From Serratia marcescens (GTDB lineage Bacteria; Pseudomonadota; Gammaproteobacteria; Enterobacterales; Enterobacteriaceae), in contig NZ_MJAO01000009.1 of NCBI RefSeq assembly GCF_001902635.1, positions 149,688 to 213,687 on the forward strand: 64,000 nt of DNA, written 5' to 3'. The notes beneath the pieces were generated by a model that saw only the letters and a program-made list of their open reading frames with translations, did no database searches and was not told the DNA's origin. Each line of letters begins with the position of its first letter. The first letter of the stretch is position 1. The position numbers and the translations under genes are program-made. Below are positions 38,601 through 46,983 of this stretch, piece by piece.

Positions 38601-40490
38601 CGCAGCGAAGCCGCGGCGAACCGCCAGGAAGAACAGAACCGCGACACCCGCGGCAGCGCCGGCGTACGCGTCTATACCACCACCGGCAGCGATCTGACCG
38701 TGGACGCCAAAGGCGAAGGCGGCACCCAGCGTAGCAACAGCAGCGCGAGCCAGGCGGTGACCGGCTCGATCGACGCCGCCAACGGCATCAACGTCAACGT
38801 GAAACAAGACGCGGTCTATCAGGGCACCGCGCTGAACGGCGGCAACGGTAAAACCGTCGTCGACGCCGGCGGCGATATCCGTTTCGATCAGGCCAGCGAC
38901 AAACAGAGCGAGAGCCACAGCGGCTTCAACGTCAAAGCCTCGGCGAAGGGCGGCTTCACCGCCGACAGCAAAAACTTCGGCGCCGGTTTTGGCGGCGGCA
39001 CCAACAACGGTGAGAGCGGCAGCAGCACCGCGCAGGTCGGCAAGGTCAGCGGCCAGCAGGGTGTGGCGCTGAACGCAGGCCGCGATCTGACGCTGACAGG
39101 CACCGACGTCAAGAGCCAGGGCGACGTCACCCTGAGCGCAGGCAATAAGGTCGCGCTGCAGGCGGCGGAATCGACCCAAACGCGTAAAGAGAGCAAGCTG
39201 TCCGGCAATATCGATCTGGGTGGCGGCAGCAGCGACGGCAAGGAAAAAACCGGCGGTAACCTCTCCATCGGCGGCGCCTTCGACATCGCCAAGGTGAATG
39301 AGTCCGCGACCGAGCGCCAGGGCGCCAACATCGCTTCTGACGGCAAGGTCACCCTTTCCGCCAGCGGCAAAGGCGATGACGCGCTGCATCTGCAGGGCGC
39401 TAAAGTCAGCGGCGGCAGCGCCGAGCTCGCGGCGAAAAACGGCGGCATCCTGTTGGAGTCGGCGCAGGATGAGCAGCATAAGAACAACTGGAACCTGGGC
39501 ATCAAAGCCAACGCCAAAGGCGGCCAAACGTTCAATAAGGACGCCAGCGGCAAGGTCGATCCAAACTCCGGCAAAGACACCCACACGCTGGGCGCCGGTC
39601 TGAAAGTCGGCGTGGAACAGTTGGATAAAACCACCCACGGCAATACCGGCATTCAAGCGGGCGAGGTGACGCTCAACAGCGGCAAGGACACTCGTCTCGC
39701 CGGTGCGCGCGTTGACGCCGACAGTGTGCAAGGCAAGGTCGGCGGCGATCTGCGCATCGAAAGCCGCAAGGACGTCGAGAAAGGTGTGAAGGTGGATGTG
39801 GATGCCGGTCTGAGCCACACCAACGATCCGGGCAGCAGCATCACCTCCAAGCTGTCGAAAGTGGGCACGCCGCGCTACGCCGGTAAGGTGAAAGAGAAGC
39901 TGGACGCCGGCGTGAACAAAGTGGCCGACGCCACCACCGATAAGTACAACAGCGTGGCACGTCGCCTCGATCCGCAGCAGGACACCACCGGTGCAGTCAG
40001 CTTCAATAAGGCTGACGGCAAAGTGACGCTGCCGGAAACGCTGGCCGGTGAGAAGCCGCAAGGGCCGCTGTGGGATCGCGGTGCGCGCACCGTCGGCAAC
40101 GCGGTGAAAGACAGCATCACCGGGCCGGCGGGTCGCCAGGGGCAGCTCAAGGTCAACGCCGAGGTGGTGAACAACAACGCGGTCGGCGAGCAATCGGCGA
40201 TTACCGGTAAGAACGGCGTGGCGCTGCAGGTGGAGGGCAAAACCCAACTGACCGGCGGTGAAATTCGCAGCCAGCAGGGCCAGGTGGAACTGGGCGGCAG
40301 CAAAGTCAGCCGACAGGACGTCAGCGGCCAGCGTTACCAGGGCGGCGGGCGCGTCGACGTGGCCGCCACGGTAGGCGGTCTGTTAGGCGGGGCGGCGAAG
40401 CAAAGCATCGACGGCAACGTGCCGTTTGTCAGCGGCCATGCCTCAACCCAACCGGCGGACGCCAAAGCGGGCGTGTTCAGCGGCAAGTAA
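35664..40490 (+). CDS. shlA: Hemolysin ShlA (TpsA pore-forming exoprotein)
   Basis: ShlA is the secreted pore-forming cytolysin of S. marcescens, active on erythrocytes and epithelial cells after activation by ShlB. The 1608-residue precursor has the length of the described ShlA. It shows a signal peptide (cleaved near TYAA), the TPS secretion domain (residues 31 to about 270) with NPNL at 99-102 and NPNGIS at 139-144, a CxxC pair (CQGC, 145-148), and a long beta-helix of filamentous-hemagglutinin-type repeats. The start at 35664 gives the proper signal peptide; an in-frame ATG twelve codons upstream does not. Many Ser/Asn/Gly-rich repeats occur from residue 380 onward, which accounts for long open frames on the opposite strand. 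Confidence 0.96.
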   Translation: MKNNNFRLSAAGKLAAALAIILAASGGTYAAEIVAANGANGPGVSTAATGAQVVDIVAPNGNGLSHNQYQDFNVNQPGAVLNNSREAGLSQLAGQLGANPNLGGREASVILNEVIGRNPSLLHGQQEIFGMAADYVLANPNGISCQGCGFINTSRSSLVVGNPLVENGLLQGYSTFGNRNTLSLNGTLNAGGVLDLIAPKIDSRGEVIVQDFKHRDGNVTPAAINAISGLNRVARDGNVLASEQPTTALDSYYLGSMQAGRINIINTAQGSGVKLAGTLAAGDELKVKAYDIRSESRVDNANNSSNGGENYQNYRGGIYVNDRNSSQKLTRTELKGKNISLVADNHAHLTATDIRGEDITLQGGKLTLDGQQLKQTQGHTDNRWFYSWQYDVTREREQQQQAGSTVAASGNAKLISTQEDVQLLGANVSADRALSVKAARDVHLAGLVEKDKSSERGYQRNHTSSLRTGSWSSSDESESLKASELRSKGALTLEAGNNVDTQGAKVHAERDLTVNAGNQIQVGVQKTANAKAVRDDKTSWGGIGGGDNKNNSNRREVSHASELTSDGTLRLNGQQGVTITGSKARGKEGGLVTATQGGLRIDNALSTTVDKIDARTGTAFNITSSSHKADNSYQSSTASELKSDTNLKLVSRKDTDVIGSQVTSGGELSVTSQTGNINVKAAEQQQKIDEQKTALTVNGYAKEAGDKQYRAGLRIEHTSDSEKTTRTENRSSTLSGGNVKLEADKDVTFSGSKLVADKGDASVSGNKVSFLAADDKTTSDTEQTKIGGGFYYTGGIDKLGSGVEAGYENSKTHAENSKAVTSGSDVKGNLTINARDKLTQQGTQHNVGGAYKENAASVDHLATADTASTTTHKTDVGVNIGANVDYSAVTRPVERAVGKAAKLDATGVINDIGGIGAPNVGLDIGAQGGSSEKRSSSSQAVVSSVKAGSIDINAKGEVRDQGTQYQASKGAVNLTADSHRSEAAANRQEEQNRDTRGSAGVRVYTTTGSDLTVDAKGEGGTQRSNSSASQAVTGSIDAANGINVNVKQDAVYQGTALNGGNGKTVVDAGGDIRFDQASDKQSESHSGFNVKASAKGGFTADSKNFGAGFGGGTNNGESGSSTAQVGKVSGQQGVALNAGRDLTLTGTDVKSQGDVTLSAGNKVALQAAESTQTRKESKLSGNIDLGGGSSDGKEKTGGNLSIGGAFDIAKVNESATERQGANIASDGKVTLSASGKGDDALHLQGAKVSGGSAELAAKNGGILLESAQDEQHKNNWNLGIKANAKGGQTFNKDASGKVDPNSGKDTHTLGAGLKVGVEQLDKTTHGNTGIQAGEVTLNSGKDTRLAGARVDADSVQGKVGGDLRIESRKDVEKGVKVDVDAGLSHTNDPGSSITSKLSKVGTPRYAGKVKEKLDAGVNKVADATTDKYNSVARRLDPQQDTTGAVSFNKADGKVTLPETLAGEKPQGPLWDRGARTVGNAVKDSITGPAGRQGQLKVNAEVVNNNAVGEQSAITGKNGVALQVEGKTQLTGGEIRSQQGQVELGGSKVSRQDVSGQRYQGGGRVDVAATVGGLLGGAAKQSIDGNVPFVSGHASTQPADAKAGVFSGK

Positions 40491-40507
40491 CCGCCCGCCC
40501 ATCCTCA

Positions 40508-40539
40508 GCGCCCCCGGTTAAACCGGGGGCGCTTTTTTT
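40508..40539 (+). terminator. Terminator of shlBA
   Basis: GCGCCCCCGGTT and AACCGGGGGCGC form a 12-bp stem followed by TTTTTTT, 18 bases after the shlA stop. The convergent Na/Pi transporter gene stops inside its distal end, at 40538. Confidence 0.93.
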
Positions 40540-42187
40540 ACAGCGTGCTCGGGGTATCTTCCCAGTCGCGATCGTCGTCCTTCGCATCCTGATCCAATAC
40601 GTTGTAAGCCACGGCGCAAAACAGCGAGTTCAGGCGCTTCATATCCCCCAACAGCCCCAGATGCAGCGAACTGGTCTCGATGCTCTGCACGTTTTGCTGG
40701 TGCAGGCGATCGACGTGCGCGTGTGCGTAACGGCGATCCAGGATGCGGAAGCGATGCTTGGAACGGCGCAGGCGTTTGGCGCTGGTCACGTCGCCGGACA
40801 GGAACACCGACAGTCCCAGCCGCAGATTGCCGATCAGCCGCTCGTGCAGCCCGTCCAGCTCCGCCAGCCCTTCCGCCGAGAACGCGCGGCGCGCGGCGTG
40901 CGATTTGGCGCCCACGTCACCGGCCATGCGCTCGATGATGTCGCCCGCCTGTTCCAGGTTGAGCGCCATTTCGATGATCTCCGCCCAACGGCGCGAGTCC
41001 TCCTCGCCCAAGTCTTCCTTCTGGATCTGCGCCAAGTACAGCTTGATGGCGGTGTACAGTACATCGACGTCATCGTCCAGGCGCCGCACCTCTTTATCCA
41101 GCCCTTGTTTACCGTGCAGCACTTCGCGCTGCAGGATCATCATGTGTTCCACCACGTCGCCCATGCGCAGCGTTTCACGCGCCGCGTTAGCCAACGCCAG
41201 CGTCGGCGTGTCCAGCGCGCTGGCATCCAGATGGCGCGGCCGCATGCGCGGATCGTCGGCCACCACATCGACGATCAACCGTTCACACAGGGCCGCCATC
41301 GGCCCGGCCAACGGGATCATCACCAGGCAGCGGATCAGGTTGTAGAACACGTGGAAGTAGATCACCAGCTCTTCACTGCCGCCCGGCAACTGCGCCATCA
41401 CGTCCGCCAGATGAGAGACAAACGGCAGCACCAGCACGCAGCCCACCAGTTTGAACAGCAGGCTGCCGAGCGCCACGCGCCGCCCTGCGGCGTTCTGGCC
41501 GCTGGCGTTGATCATCGCCAACAGGCCGCTGCCGAGGTTGGCACCGATCACCAGGCAGAGCGCCACTTTCAGCGAGATCACGCCGGAGGCGGTCAGGGTG
41601 GCGGTCAGCAGCACCGCCGCCAGGCTGGAGTAGCTGACGATGGCGAACAGCGCGCCGGTCAAGGCGTCCAGCATCACGTCGCCGGTCAACGACGAGAACA
41701 GCACTTTTACCCCGGCCGCCTGGGTGATCGGCGTGGCGGCGGCCACGATCAGCTCCAGCGCCAGAACGATCAATCCCAGGCCGATCAAGACGCGCCCGAT
41801 CTGGCCGATCCGCATCTGTTTGCGGCTAAGGAACAGGAATACGCCGACCAGGATCAGCAGCGGCGACAGCCAGGAGAGATCGAAGGTCAGCACCCGCGCC
41901 ATCAGGGCGGTGCCGACGTCGGCGCCGAGCATGATCACCAGCGCGGGCGCCAGCCCCACCAGCCCCTGCGCGACAAAAGAGGTCACCAGCAGCGCCGTGG
42001 CGTTGCTGCTTTGCACCAGCGCGGTCACGCCGATGCCGGCCACGAACGCCAGCGGTTTTTTCTCAACGCTGTCGCTCAATACGCGCCGCAGATTGGCGCC
42101 GTAAACCCGCATGATCCCGGTACGCACAATGTGGGTGCCCCACACCAACAGCGCCACGGACGAAAGCAGGTGAAGAAGGGTCAGCAC
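40538..42187 (-). CDS. yjbB: Na/Pi cotransporter family protein with PhoU-like tail (YjbB type)
   Basis: The 549-residue inner-membrane protein has two related NptA/PNaS modules (about residues 1-300). The signature QSSNATALLVTSF is near residue 60, and its inverted-repeat partner is SYSSLAAVLLTATL. A helical PhoU-like domain forms the C-terminal 230 residues. E. coli YjbB has been linked to phosphate export. The start is a GTG at 42187 with GGAG ten bases upstream. It occupies the same neighbourhood as E. coli yjbB (near metH) but is here separated from metH by an ABC operon. Confidence 0.88.
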   Translation of the reverse strand: MLTLLHLLSSVALLVWGTHIVRTGIMRVYGANLRRVLSDSVEKKPLAFVAGIGVTALVQSSNATALLVTSFVAQGLVGLAPALVIMLGADVGTALMARVLTFDLSWLSPLLILVGVFLFLSRKQMRIGQIGRVLIGLGLIVLALELIVAAATPITQAAGVKVLFSSLTGDVMLDALTGALFAIVSYSSLAAVLLTATLTASGVISLKVALCLVIGANLGSGLLAMINASGQNAAGRRVALGSLLFKLVGCVLVLPFVSHLADVMAQLPGGSEELVIYFHVFYNLIRCLVMIPLAGPMAALCERLIVDVVADDPRMRPRHLDASALDTPTLALANAARETLRMGDVVEHMMILQREVLHGKQGLDKEVRRLDDDVDVLYTAIKLYLAQIQKEDLGEEDSRRWAEIIEMALNLEQAGDIIERMAGDVGAKSHAARRAFSAEGLAELDGLHERLIGNLRLGLSVFLSGDVTSAKRLRRSKHRFRILDRRYAHAHVDRLHQQNVQSIETSSLHLGLLGDMKRLNSLFCAVAYNVLDQDAKDDDRDWEDTPSTL

Positions 42188-42427
42188 GGAAGATACGCTC
42201 CATTAACGCCCGGCCAAAGGAGGTTGATACCCGATCTCTATCAGGCGGCGCAGGCGGGCGGGACGGTTCGATTCGCCCCAGCCGCAGCCGGCGGGCCAAA
42301 AGATGACGGGTACAGCACGCGATCCCACCTGCCGGGCGTGGGTCTGGCAGGACAGCGGGCGGGCGGCAGACCGCAGAAGAGAAAGGTTAATGCGGCGGCG
42401 AGAAGGCCCCGGCGCCGCGCTGCGAAG

Positions 42428-43420
42428 TCATGCAACTTCCCGCAATACAACAGGTTCCAAGTGTAGCCCAATTTCCGCGCCGTCGGGCCGCAGGTCGGCT
42501 ACCGAACGGTTGAGCACGTCAACCAGCAATTCTACACCGCGAACCTGAATCCGATACCGTACCACATTCCCGAGCAAACTGTGGCCGAGGATCACCCCGC
42601 CGATCCCCTGCCCGGCCGGCAGCAGGCCGATCGACTCGGGCCGGATCGCCACCTTGCCGGCATAGGGGCGCCCGGTCAGCAGGCCAGCCTGCTCGGCGCT
42701 CAGCAGGTTGTAGTTGCCGATAAACCCGGCGGCGAAGGCGTCCGCCGGCTGGGTATACAAGGTTTCCGCATCGCCGCTCTGCACGATCTGCCCCTTATTC
42801 ATCAGCACGATACGATCCGACAGGGTCAGCGCCTCTTCCTGATCGTGGGTGACGAAGATCGCCGTCAGGTTCAGCTCGCGCTGAATGCGCCGGATCTGCT
42901 CGCGCAGGTGTTTGCGGATGCGCGCATCCAGCGCCGACAGCGGTTCGTCGAGCAACAGCAGGCGCGGGCGAGTGACCAACGATCGCGCCAGCGCCACGCG
43001 CTGACACTGGCCGCCCGACAGCTGATGCGGATAGCGCTTCGCCAGATCGCTCAGCTCCACCAGCGCCAGCACCTCCTGCACCCGTTGGCCGATCTGCCCG
43101 GCCGCCAGCTTTTGCATTTTCAGCCCGAAGGCCACGTTGCCTTCCACCGTCATGTTGGGAAACAGCGCATAGCTTTGGAACACCATGCCGATGCCGCGCT
43201 TTTGCGGGGCCAGCGGCACCAGATCCTGGCCCTGCAGCAAAATGTGCCCGCTGTCGACCGGGGTCAGGCCGGCCAGGCAGCGCAGCAGCGTCGATTTGCC
43301 ACAGCCGCTCGGCCCCAGCAGGGTGACGAACTCCCCCTCTTCAGCGGTGAAATCGATATCCTGAAACACCTGGGTCTGGCCATAGTGTTTGTTCAGGCGG
43401 GTGACGTTGAGATAAGCCAT
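42428..43420 (-). CDS. ABC transporter ATP-binding protein (PotA/FbpC/PhnT type)
   Basis: The 330-residue ATPase drives the importer encoded by the upstream genes. It has Walker [10 protein letters not shown] (about residues 37-45), signature LSGGQCQRVALAR, Walker B LLLLDEPLSALD, switch histidine VTHDQEEALTLSD, and a C-terminal TOBE domain (about residues 255-330). The signature glutamine-cysteine (GGQCQ) is slightly unusual. It is the last gene of a five-gene operon, four bases after a permease gene. It could be mistaken for a spermidine or iron ATPase; the operon partners argue for a phosphorus-containing solute. Confidence 0.88.
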   Translation of the reverse strand: MAYLNVTRLNKHYGQTQVFQDIDFTAEEGEFVTLLGPSGCGKSTLLRCLAGLTPVDSGHILLQGQDLVPLAPQKRGIGMVFQSYALFPNMTVEGNVAFGLKMQKLAAGQIGQRVQEVLALVELSDLAKRYPHQLSGGQCQRVALARSLVTRPRLLLLDEPLSALDARIRKHLREQIRRIQRELNLTAIFVTHDQEEALTLSDRIVLMNKGQIVQSGDAETLYTQPADAFAAGFIGNYNLLSAEQAGLLTGRPYAGKVAIRPESIGLLPAGQGIGGVILGHSLLGNVVRYRIQVRGVELLVDVLNRSVADLRPDGAEIGLHLEPVVLREVA

Positions 43421-43424
43421 CGGG

Positions 43425-44210
43425 TTAACCCTTGTTTTTATTCAGCAGGTTCGCCAGCCAGGTGACGAGCAGCACCACGGCGAAATAGGAAATAACCAGC
43501 GCGCTGGTAAAGTGCCCGCTGCCGTTGCGCATATTGAACAGGTAGACCTGCAGCGTTTCATAGCGGCTACCCACCAGCAGGTTGGCGAACACGAACTCGC
43601 CGATCAGGAACGAAAACGACAACAGCACGGCGATCGTTCCCCCCTTGCGCAGGTTCGGCAGCACCACCAGCAGCGCCGCTTGCCAGGTACTGGCGCCCAA
43701 CAGGTGCGCGGCGTCCATCAGATCGCGCAGGTTGATCGCCTGCATGTTGTTGCTGATGGCACGGTAGATAAACGGCAGCGCGATGGTGAAATAGCAGCCC
43801 ACCAAAATCCAGGGGGTGCCGAGCAGCGGCAGCGGATCGGCGGCGAACAGCTGCATCAGCCCCACCGCCGACACCACCGGCGGCACGGCAAACGGCAGCA
43901 AAATTAGCACGTTCATCACCGCATCCAGCTTGGGAAAGTAGTAAGCGATCACAAACATCGCCGGCAGGATCACCGCCACCGACAGCAGCAGTGTGCCAAA
44001 GCAGATCAGCAGCGAGTGCCACAGCGCCTGCAGAAAGCGTGGATCGCTCCACAGCGCCGTCAGCCACTTCAGGGTAAAGCCGTCCGGCAAAATGGTGGCG
44101 CCCCACTGGGTGGCCAGCGCGTAAATCAGCGTCGCCGCCAGCGGCAGCAGCAGGATCAATAGCAGCAGGCCGGTCACCGTGCGGTGATAGAGGCGTTCAG
44201 CACGCGACAT
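43425..44210 (-). CDS. ABC transporter permease, second subunit
   Basis: The 261-residue inner-membrane protein has six predicted helices and the binding-protein-dependent transport (BPD) permease fold. The coupling loop reads RDLMDAAHLLGASTWQAALLVVLPNLRKGG, an EAA-type motif with aspartate replacing the first glutamate. The start at 44210 (MSRAERLYHRTVTG) is chosen because GGAG lies seven bases before it; longer in-frame starts have no ribosome site. It lies between the other permease gene (17-base gap) and the ATPase gene. Confidence 0.87.
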   Translation of the reverse strand: MSRAERLYHRTVTGLLLLILLLPLAATLIYALATQWGATILPDGFTLKWLTALWSDPRFLQALWHSLLICFGTLLLSVAVILPAMFVIAYYFPKLDAVMNVLILLPFAVPPVVSAVGLMQLFAADPLPLLGTPWILVGCYFTIALPFIYRAISNNMQAINLRDLMDAAHLLGASTWQAALLVVLPNLRKGGTIAVLLSFSFLIGEFVFANLLVGSRYETLQVYLFNMRNGSGHFTSALVISYFAVVLLVTWLANLLNKNKG

Positions 44211-44227
44211 GAGCATTCTCCATCCGA

Positions 44228-45073
44228 TTATGAGCGCGCATTGAGGTAGCTCCTGCGCAGCATCCATTGGTGGATCACCGTGATAAACGCCATCATCACC
44301 ACCAGCAGCATCGCCAGCGCGCTGGCCAGGTTCGGATCGAGGGAGATGTCCCCCGCCACCAGCGCCGAGATGCGGATCGGGATCACGTTGAAGTTGCCGG
44401 TGGTCAGCGCATACACCGTGGCGTAGGCGCCCAGCGCGTTGGCCAGCAGGATGACGAAAGTGCCCATCAGCGCCGGCGCCAGCACCGGCAGGCCGATATG
44501 CCGCCAGTAGCGCCAGGGGCCGGCGCCGAGCAGCGCCGCCGATTCACGCCAGTCGGCGCGCAGCGCGTCGAACGCCGGGTACAGCAACAGCACCCCCAGC
44601 GGGATCTGGAAGTAGGTATACAGCACGATCAGGCCGCTCTTCGAATAGAGGTTGAAGCTCTCCATCAGACCGTATTTGCGCAGCAGCAGCGTCAGGCAGC
44701 CGTTCAGCCCCAGCAGAATGACGAAGGCGAACGCCAGCGGCACCCCGGCGAAGTTACTGGTCATGTTGGTGAACGACATCACGAAGTCATGAAATCGGGT
44801 CTGGCCGAGCTGGCGCAGTGAGTAACTGCCCACTAATGCAATCAGCAAACCGTAGACGCTCGACCACAGCGAGATCTCCAACGAGAACTGAAACGCCTGC
44901 AGGTAGAACGGCGACGTGAGGATATCGACGTAGTTGCCCCATCCCCAGCCGCCGGTCTCGCTGAAAAAGCTGTGGACGGCGATCCACACCAGCGGGGCGA
45001 TCTGAAACGCGCCGAACAGCACGATAAACGGCAGCAGGCACAGCGCGGCGATCCATTTGGTTTTGCTGTTCAT
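44228..45073 (-). CDS. ABC transporter permease, first subunit
   Basis: The 281-residue inner-membrane permease has six helices. The EAA-type coupling loop is ADWRESAALLGAGPWRYWRHIGLPVLAPAL. The start at 45073 (MNSKTKWIAALCLLPFIVLF) overlaps the stop of the upstream phosphodiesterase gene in an ATGA junction, which suggests translational coupling of enzyme and transporter. A much longer open frame upstream is arginine-rich and out of frame with the phosphodiesterase, and is an artefact. Confidence 0.88.
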   Translation of the reverse strand: MNSKTKWIAALCLLPFIVLFGAFQIAPLVWIAVHSFFSETGGWGWGNYVDILTSPFYLQAFQFSLEISLWSSVYGLLIALVGSYSLRQLGQTRFHDFVMSFTNMTSNFAGVPLAFAFVILLGLNGCLTLLLRKYGLMESFNLYSKSGLIVLYTYFQIPLGVLLLYPAFDALRADWRESAALLGAGPWRYWRHIGLPVLAPALMGTFVILLANALGAYATVYALTTGNFNVIPIRISALVAGDISLDPNLASALAMLLVVMMAFITVIHQWMLRRSYLNARS

Positions 45074-45879
45074 CGCGCATCCTGCGCCAGCAGCGCCCGG
45101 CAGCGCGGCTTGTCGTGCGGCGCCTGCAGCAGATCGCAGATCGTGCCGCACAGCTCGGTTTGCTGCGGATCGGCGTCGTCCAGGCTGAAGCCCGCACCGA
45201 ACACGAACAGCGGCACCTGGCGTTCTTCCGGCAATACGCCGCCGTGGCTGCGATCGTCGTTCATGCCGTGGTCGGCGGTGACCAGCACCTGGTAACCGGC
45301 CGCCAGCCACTCGGGCAGATAGCGCGACAGCGAACCGTCGGCGCGGCGCGCCGCGTTGCGGTACTGCGGCGAAGAGAGACCGAAGCGGTGCCCGGCGTCG
45401 TCGATGTTCATCGGATGGATCAGCAGAAAGTCCGGCTGATGGCGCAGGCGCAGGCTTTCGGCGTCGTCGAACAGATGGCTGTCGGGATAGCCGTCGTCGT
45501 AATAGAAATGCCCGTGCTGGATCGGCAGCTCGGAGGCGTCGGTATGGCGGTCGCGCGCGGCGTCGAACGGCGTGCGGTTATACAATTCGCTGAACCAATG
45601 GTAAGCGGCGGCGGCGGTGGTCAGCCCGGCGGCGCGCGCGTAATGAAACACGCTTTGTTGATGAGAAAGGCGCGAGACGTGGTTGTGCACCACGCCGCTC
45701 TCCACCGGCGTGACGCCGGTGAGGATGCATTCATACAGCGGCCGGGAGAGCGAGGGCAGCTCGCTCTCCAGCAGGTACAACCGTCCGCGCCCCGCCGCGC
45801 ATTCGGCCTGCAGATAACCCATGGCGTCGTGCGCCACCTGGTAGTTGAGGCCGTCCAGCAGCACGAGGATCGTTTTCAT
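45070..45879 (-). CDS. Cytosolic phosphodiesterase of the alkaline phosphatase/NPP superfamily
   Basis: The 269-residue enzyme has the full superfamily metal and nucleophile set: VLLDGLNY (first aspartate, residue 9), PSLSRPLYECILTG (serine at the nucleophile position), IDDAGHRFG (Asp and His), VTADHGM (Asp-His), and SHGG (last histidine). No signal peptide is present, so it probably acts in the cytosol on an imported compound. It is small for the NPP family, lacking extra domains. It lies between the binding-protein gene and the permease genes, so its substrate is likely the transported molecule: a phosphodiester, phosphonate or similar compound. The exact substrate is unknown. Confidence 0.82.
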   Translation of the reverse strand: MKTILVLLDGLNYQVAHDAMGYLQAECAAGRGRLYLLESELPSLSRPLYECILTGVTPVESGVVHNHVSRLSHQQSVFHYARAAGLTTAAAAYHWFSELYNRTPFDAARDRHTDASELPIQHGHFYYDDGYPDSHLFDDAESLRLRHQPDFLLIHPMNIDDAGHRFGLSSPQYRNAARRADGSLSRYLPEWLAAGYQVLVTADHGMNDDRSHGGVLPEERQVPLFVFGAGFSLDDADPQQTELCGTICDLLQAPHDKPRCRALLAQDAR

Positions 45880-45890
45880 GGCGCGTTAAC

Positions 45891-46952
45891 TCACTGCTGC
45901 ATAAACATAATGACGTTTTCCTGCCACAGACGCGGCAGCGCTTTGGCGCTCTGTTCCCAGGCCGCCGGATCGGCGATCGGGTGCGCGTTTTTGTACTGCT
46001 CGGCCGGCAGCAGCTTGGCCTTGACGTCGTCCGGCAGCGTCAGATGCTCGGCGCGGATCGGGCGGGCATAGCCGCGCGCCAGGTTGATCTGGCCGGCGTC
46101 GGAGAAGATGTATTCACGTGCCAGCTTGGCGGCGTTCGGGTGCTTGGCGTATTTGTTGATGATGGTGGTGTAGCCGGAGGTGATTGAGCCATCCGACGGG
46201 ATCAGCACTTCAAAACGGGTTTTGTCGATCTGGTCGCGGTAGTTCAGGCCGTTGAAGTCCCACACCACGCCAACCTGCACTTCCCCTTTCTCCAGCGAAG
46301 CGATCACCGGGTTACTCAGGCTCAGGCGGCCGGCCTTGGCCAGCTTGCCGAAGAATTCCAGGCCCGGCTTGAGGTTTTTCTCGTTGCCGCCCATGGCGTA
46401 GGTCGCCGCCAGCACGCCGCTGGCCGCCTGCGACGCGGTGCCGACGTCGCCGATGGTGACCTGATAGCTGCCCTTCAGCAGATCGGCCCAGCTGTGCGGA
46501 ATATCTTTCACCTGCTGTTTGTTGATGATGAAGGCGATGGTACCGGTGTAAGCCAGCGCCCAGTGGCCGTCTTTGTCTTTCGCCCAATCCGGCACCTGAT
46601 CCCAGGTAGACGGTTTGTACGGCTGCGTCACGCCCTTCTGCACCGCGACTGGGCCGAAGGCTGCGCCGACGTCACCGATGTCCGCCGTGGCGTTGTTCTT
46701 TTCCGCATCGAATTTGGCGATCTCCTGCGCGGAGCTCATGTCGGTATCGACATGCTTCAGGCCGTATTTGCTCAACAGATCTTGCCAGGTGCCTTTCCAG
46801 TTGGCCCAGCTGTCCGGCATGCCGACGCTGTTGACTTCGCCTTCTTTTTTAGCGGCCTGCTCCAGCGCCGCCAGATCGGTATCCGCGGCCCAGCTCATCT
46901 GGCTGGATAACACGATGGCACTGGTTAACACAGAAGCGCACAAACGTTTCAT
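45891..46952 (-). CDS. Periplasmic solute-binding protein of the phosphodiesterase-linked ABC importer
   Basis: The 353-residue precursor has a signal peptide (MKRLCASVLTSAIVLSSQMSWA, cleaved before ADTDL). It belongs to the family-1 extracellular binding proteins that include iron(III), thiamine and 2-aminoethylphosphonate binders (start LEQAAKKEGEVNSVGMPDSW; later DIGDVGAAFGPVAV, YTGTIAFIINKQQV, WDFNGLNYRD). The ligand cannot be told by eye. It is the first gene of the five-gene operon and starts about 190 bases from the divergent GntR-type regulator, with a perfect palindrome between. Confidence 0.87.
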   Translation of the reverse strand: MKRLCASVLTSAIVLSSQMSWAADTDLAALEQAAKKEGEVNSVGMPDSWANWKGTWQDLLSKYGLKHVDTDMSSAQEIAKFDAEKNNATADIGDVGAAFGPVAVQKGVTQPYKPSTWDQVPDWAKDKDGHWALAYTGTIAFIINKQQVKDIPHSWADLLKGSYQVTIGDVGTASQAASGVLAATYAMGGNEKNLKPGLEFFGKLAKAGRLSLSNPVIASLEKGEVQVGVVWDFNGLNYRDQIDKTRFEVLIPSDGSITSGYTTIINKYAKHPNAAKLAREYIFSDAGQINLARGYARPIRAEHLTLPDDVKAKLLPAEQYKNAHPIADPAAWEQSAKALPRLWQENVIMFMQQ

Positions 46953-46983
46953 AACTGATGCTCCAGGTGGTAGTGTGGGGATG

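Noticed and set aside
36900..39800. Repeated short motifs in shlA that might suggest a tandem or CRISPR-like array
   Set aside because: They are degenerate protein-level repeats of a beta-helix exoprotein with no constant spacer length and no exact DNA repeats.
37677..40247. An 856-codon open frame antisense to shlA, with several shorter ones nearby
   Set aside because: It arises from the GC-rich third positions and repetitive Gly/Ser/Asn codons of shlA; the translation is Ala/Val/Gly-rich with no domain, and there is no ribosome site.
42188..42427. A terminator or small gene between the ABC ATPase and the Na/Pi transporter gene
   Set aside because: Only a weak GGTCTG/CAGACC pairing was seen, with no U-tract and no credible ORF.
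40661..42466. A 601-codon plus-strand frame over the Na/Pi transporter gene
   Set aside because: The translation is dominated by Gln, His and Arg, and the opposite strand encodes a clear membrane protein.
44900..45310. An N-terminal extension of the first ABC permease reaching 45310
   Set aside because: The extension is an Arg/Gly/Ala-rich readthrough of the phosphodiesterase gene in another frame; the real start is the ATGA overlap at 45073.
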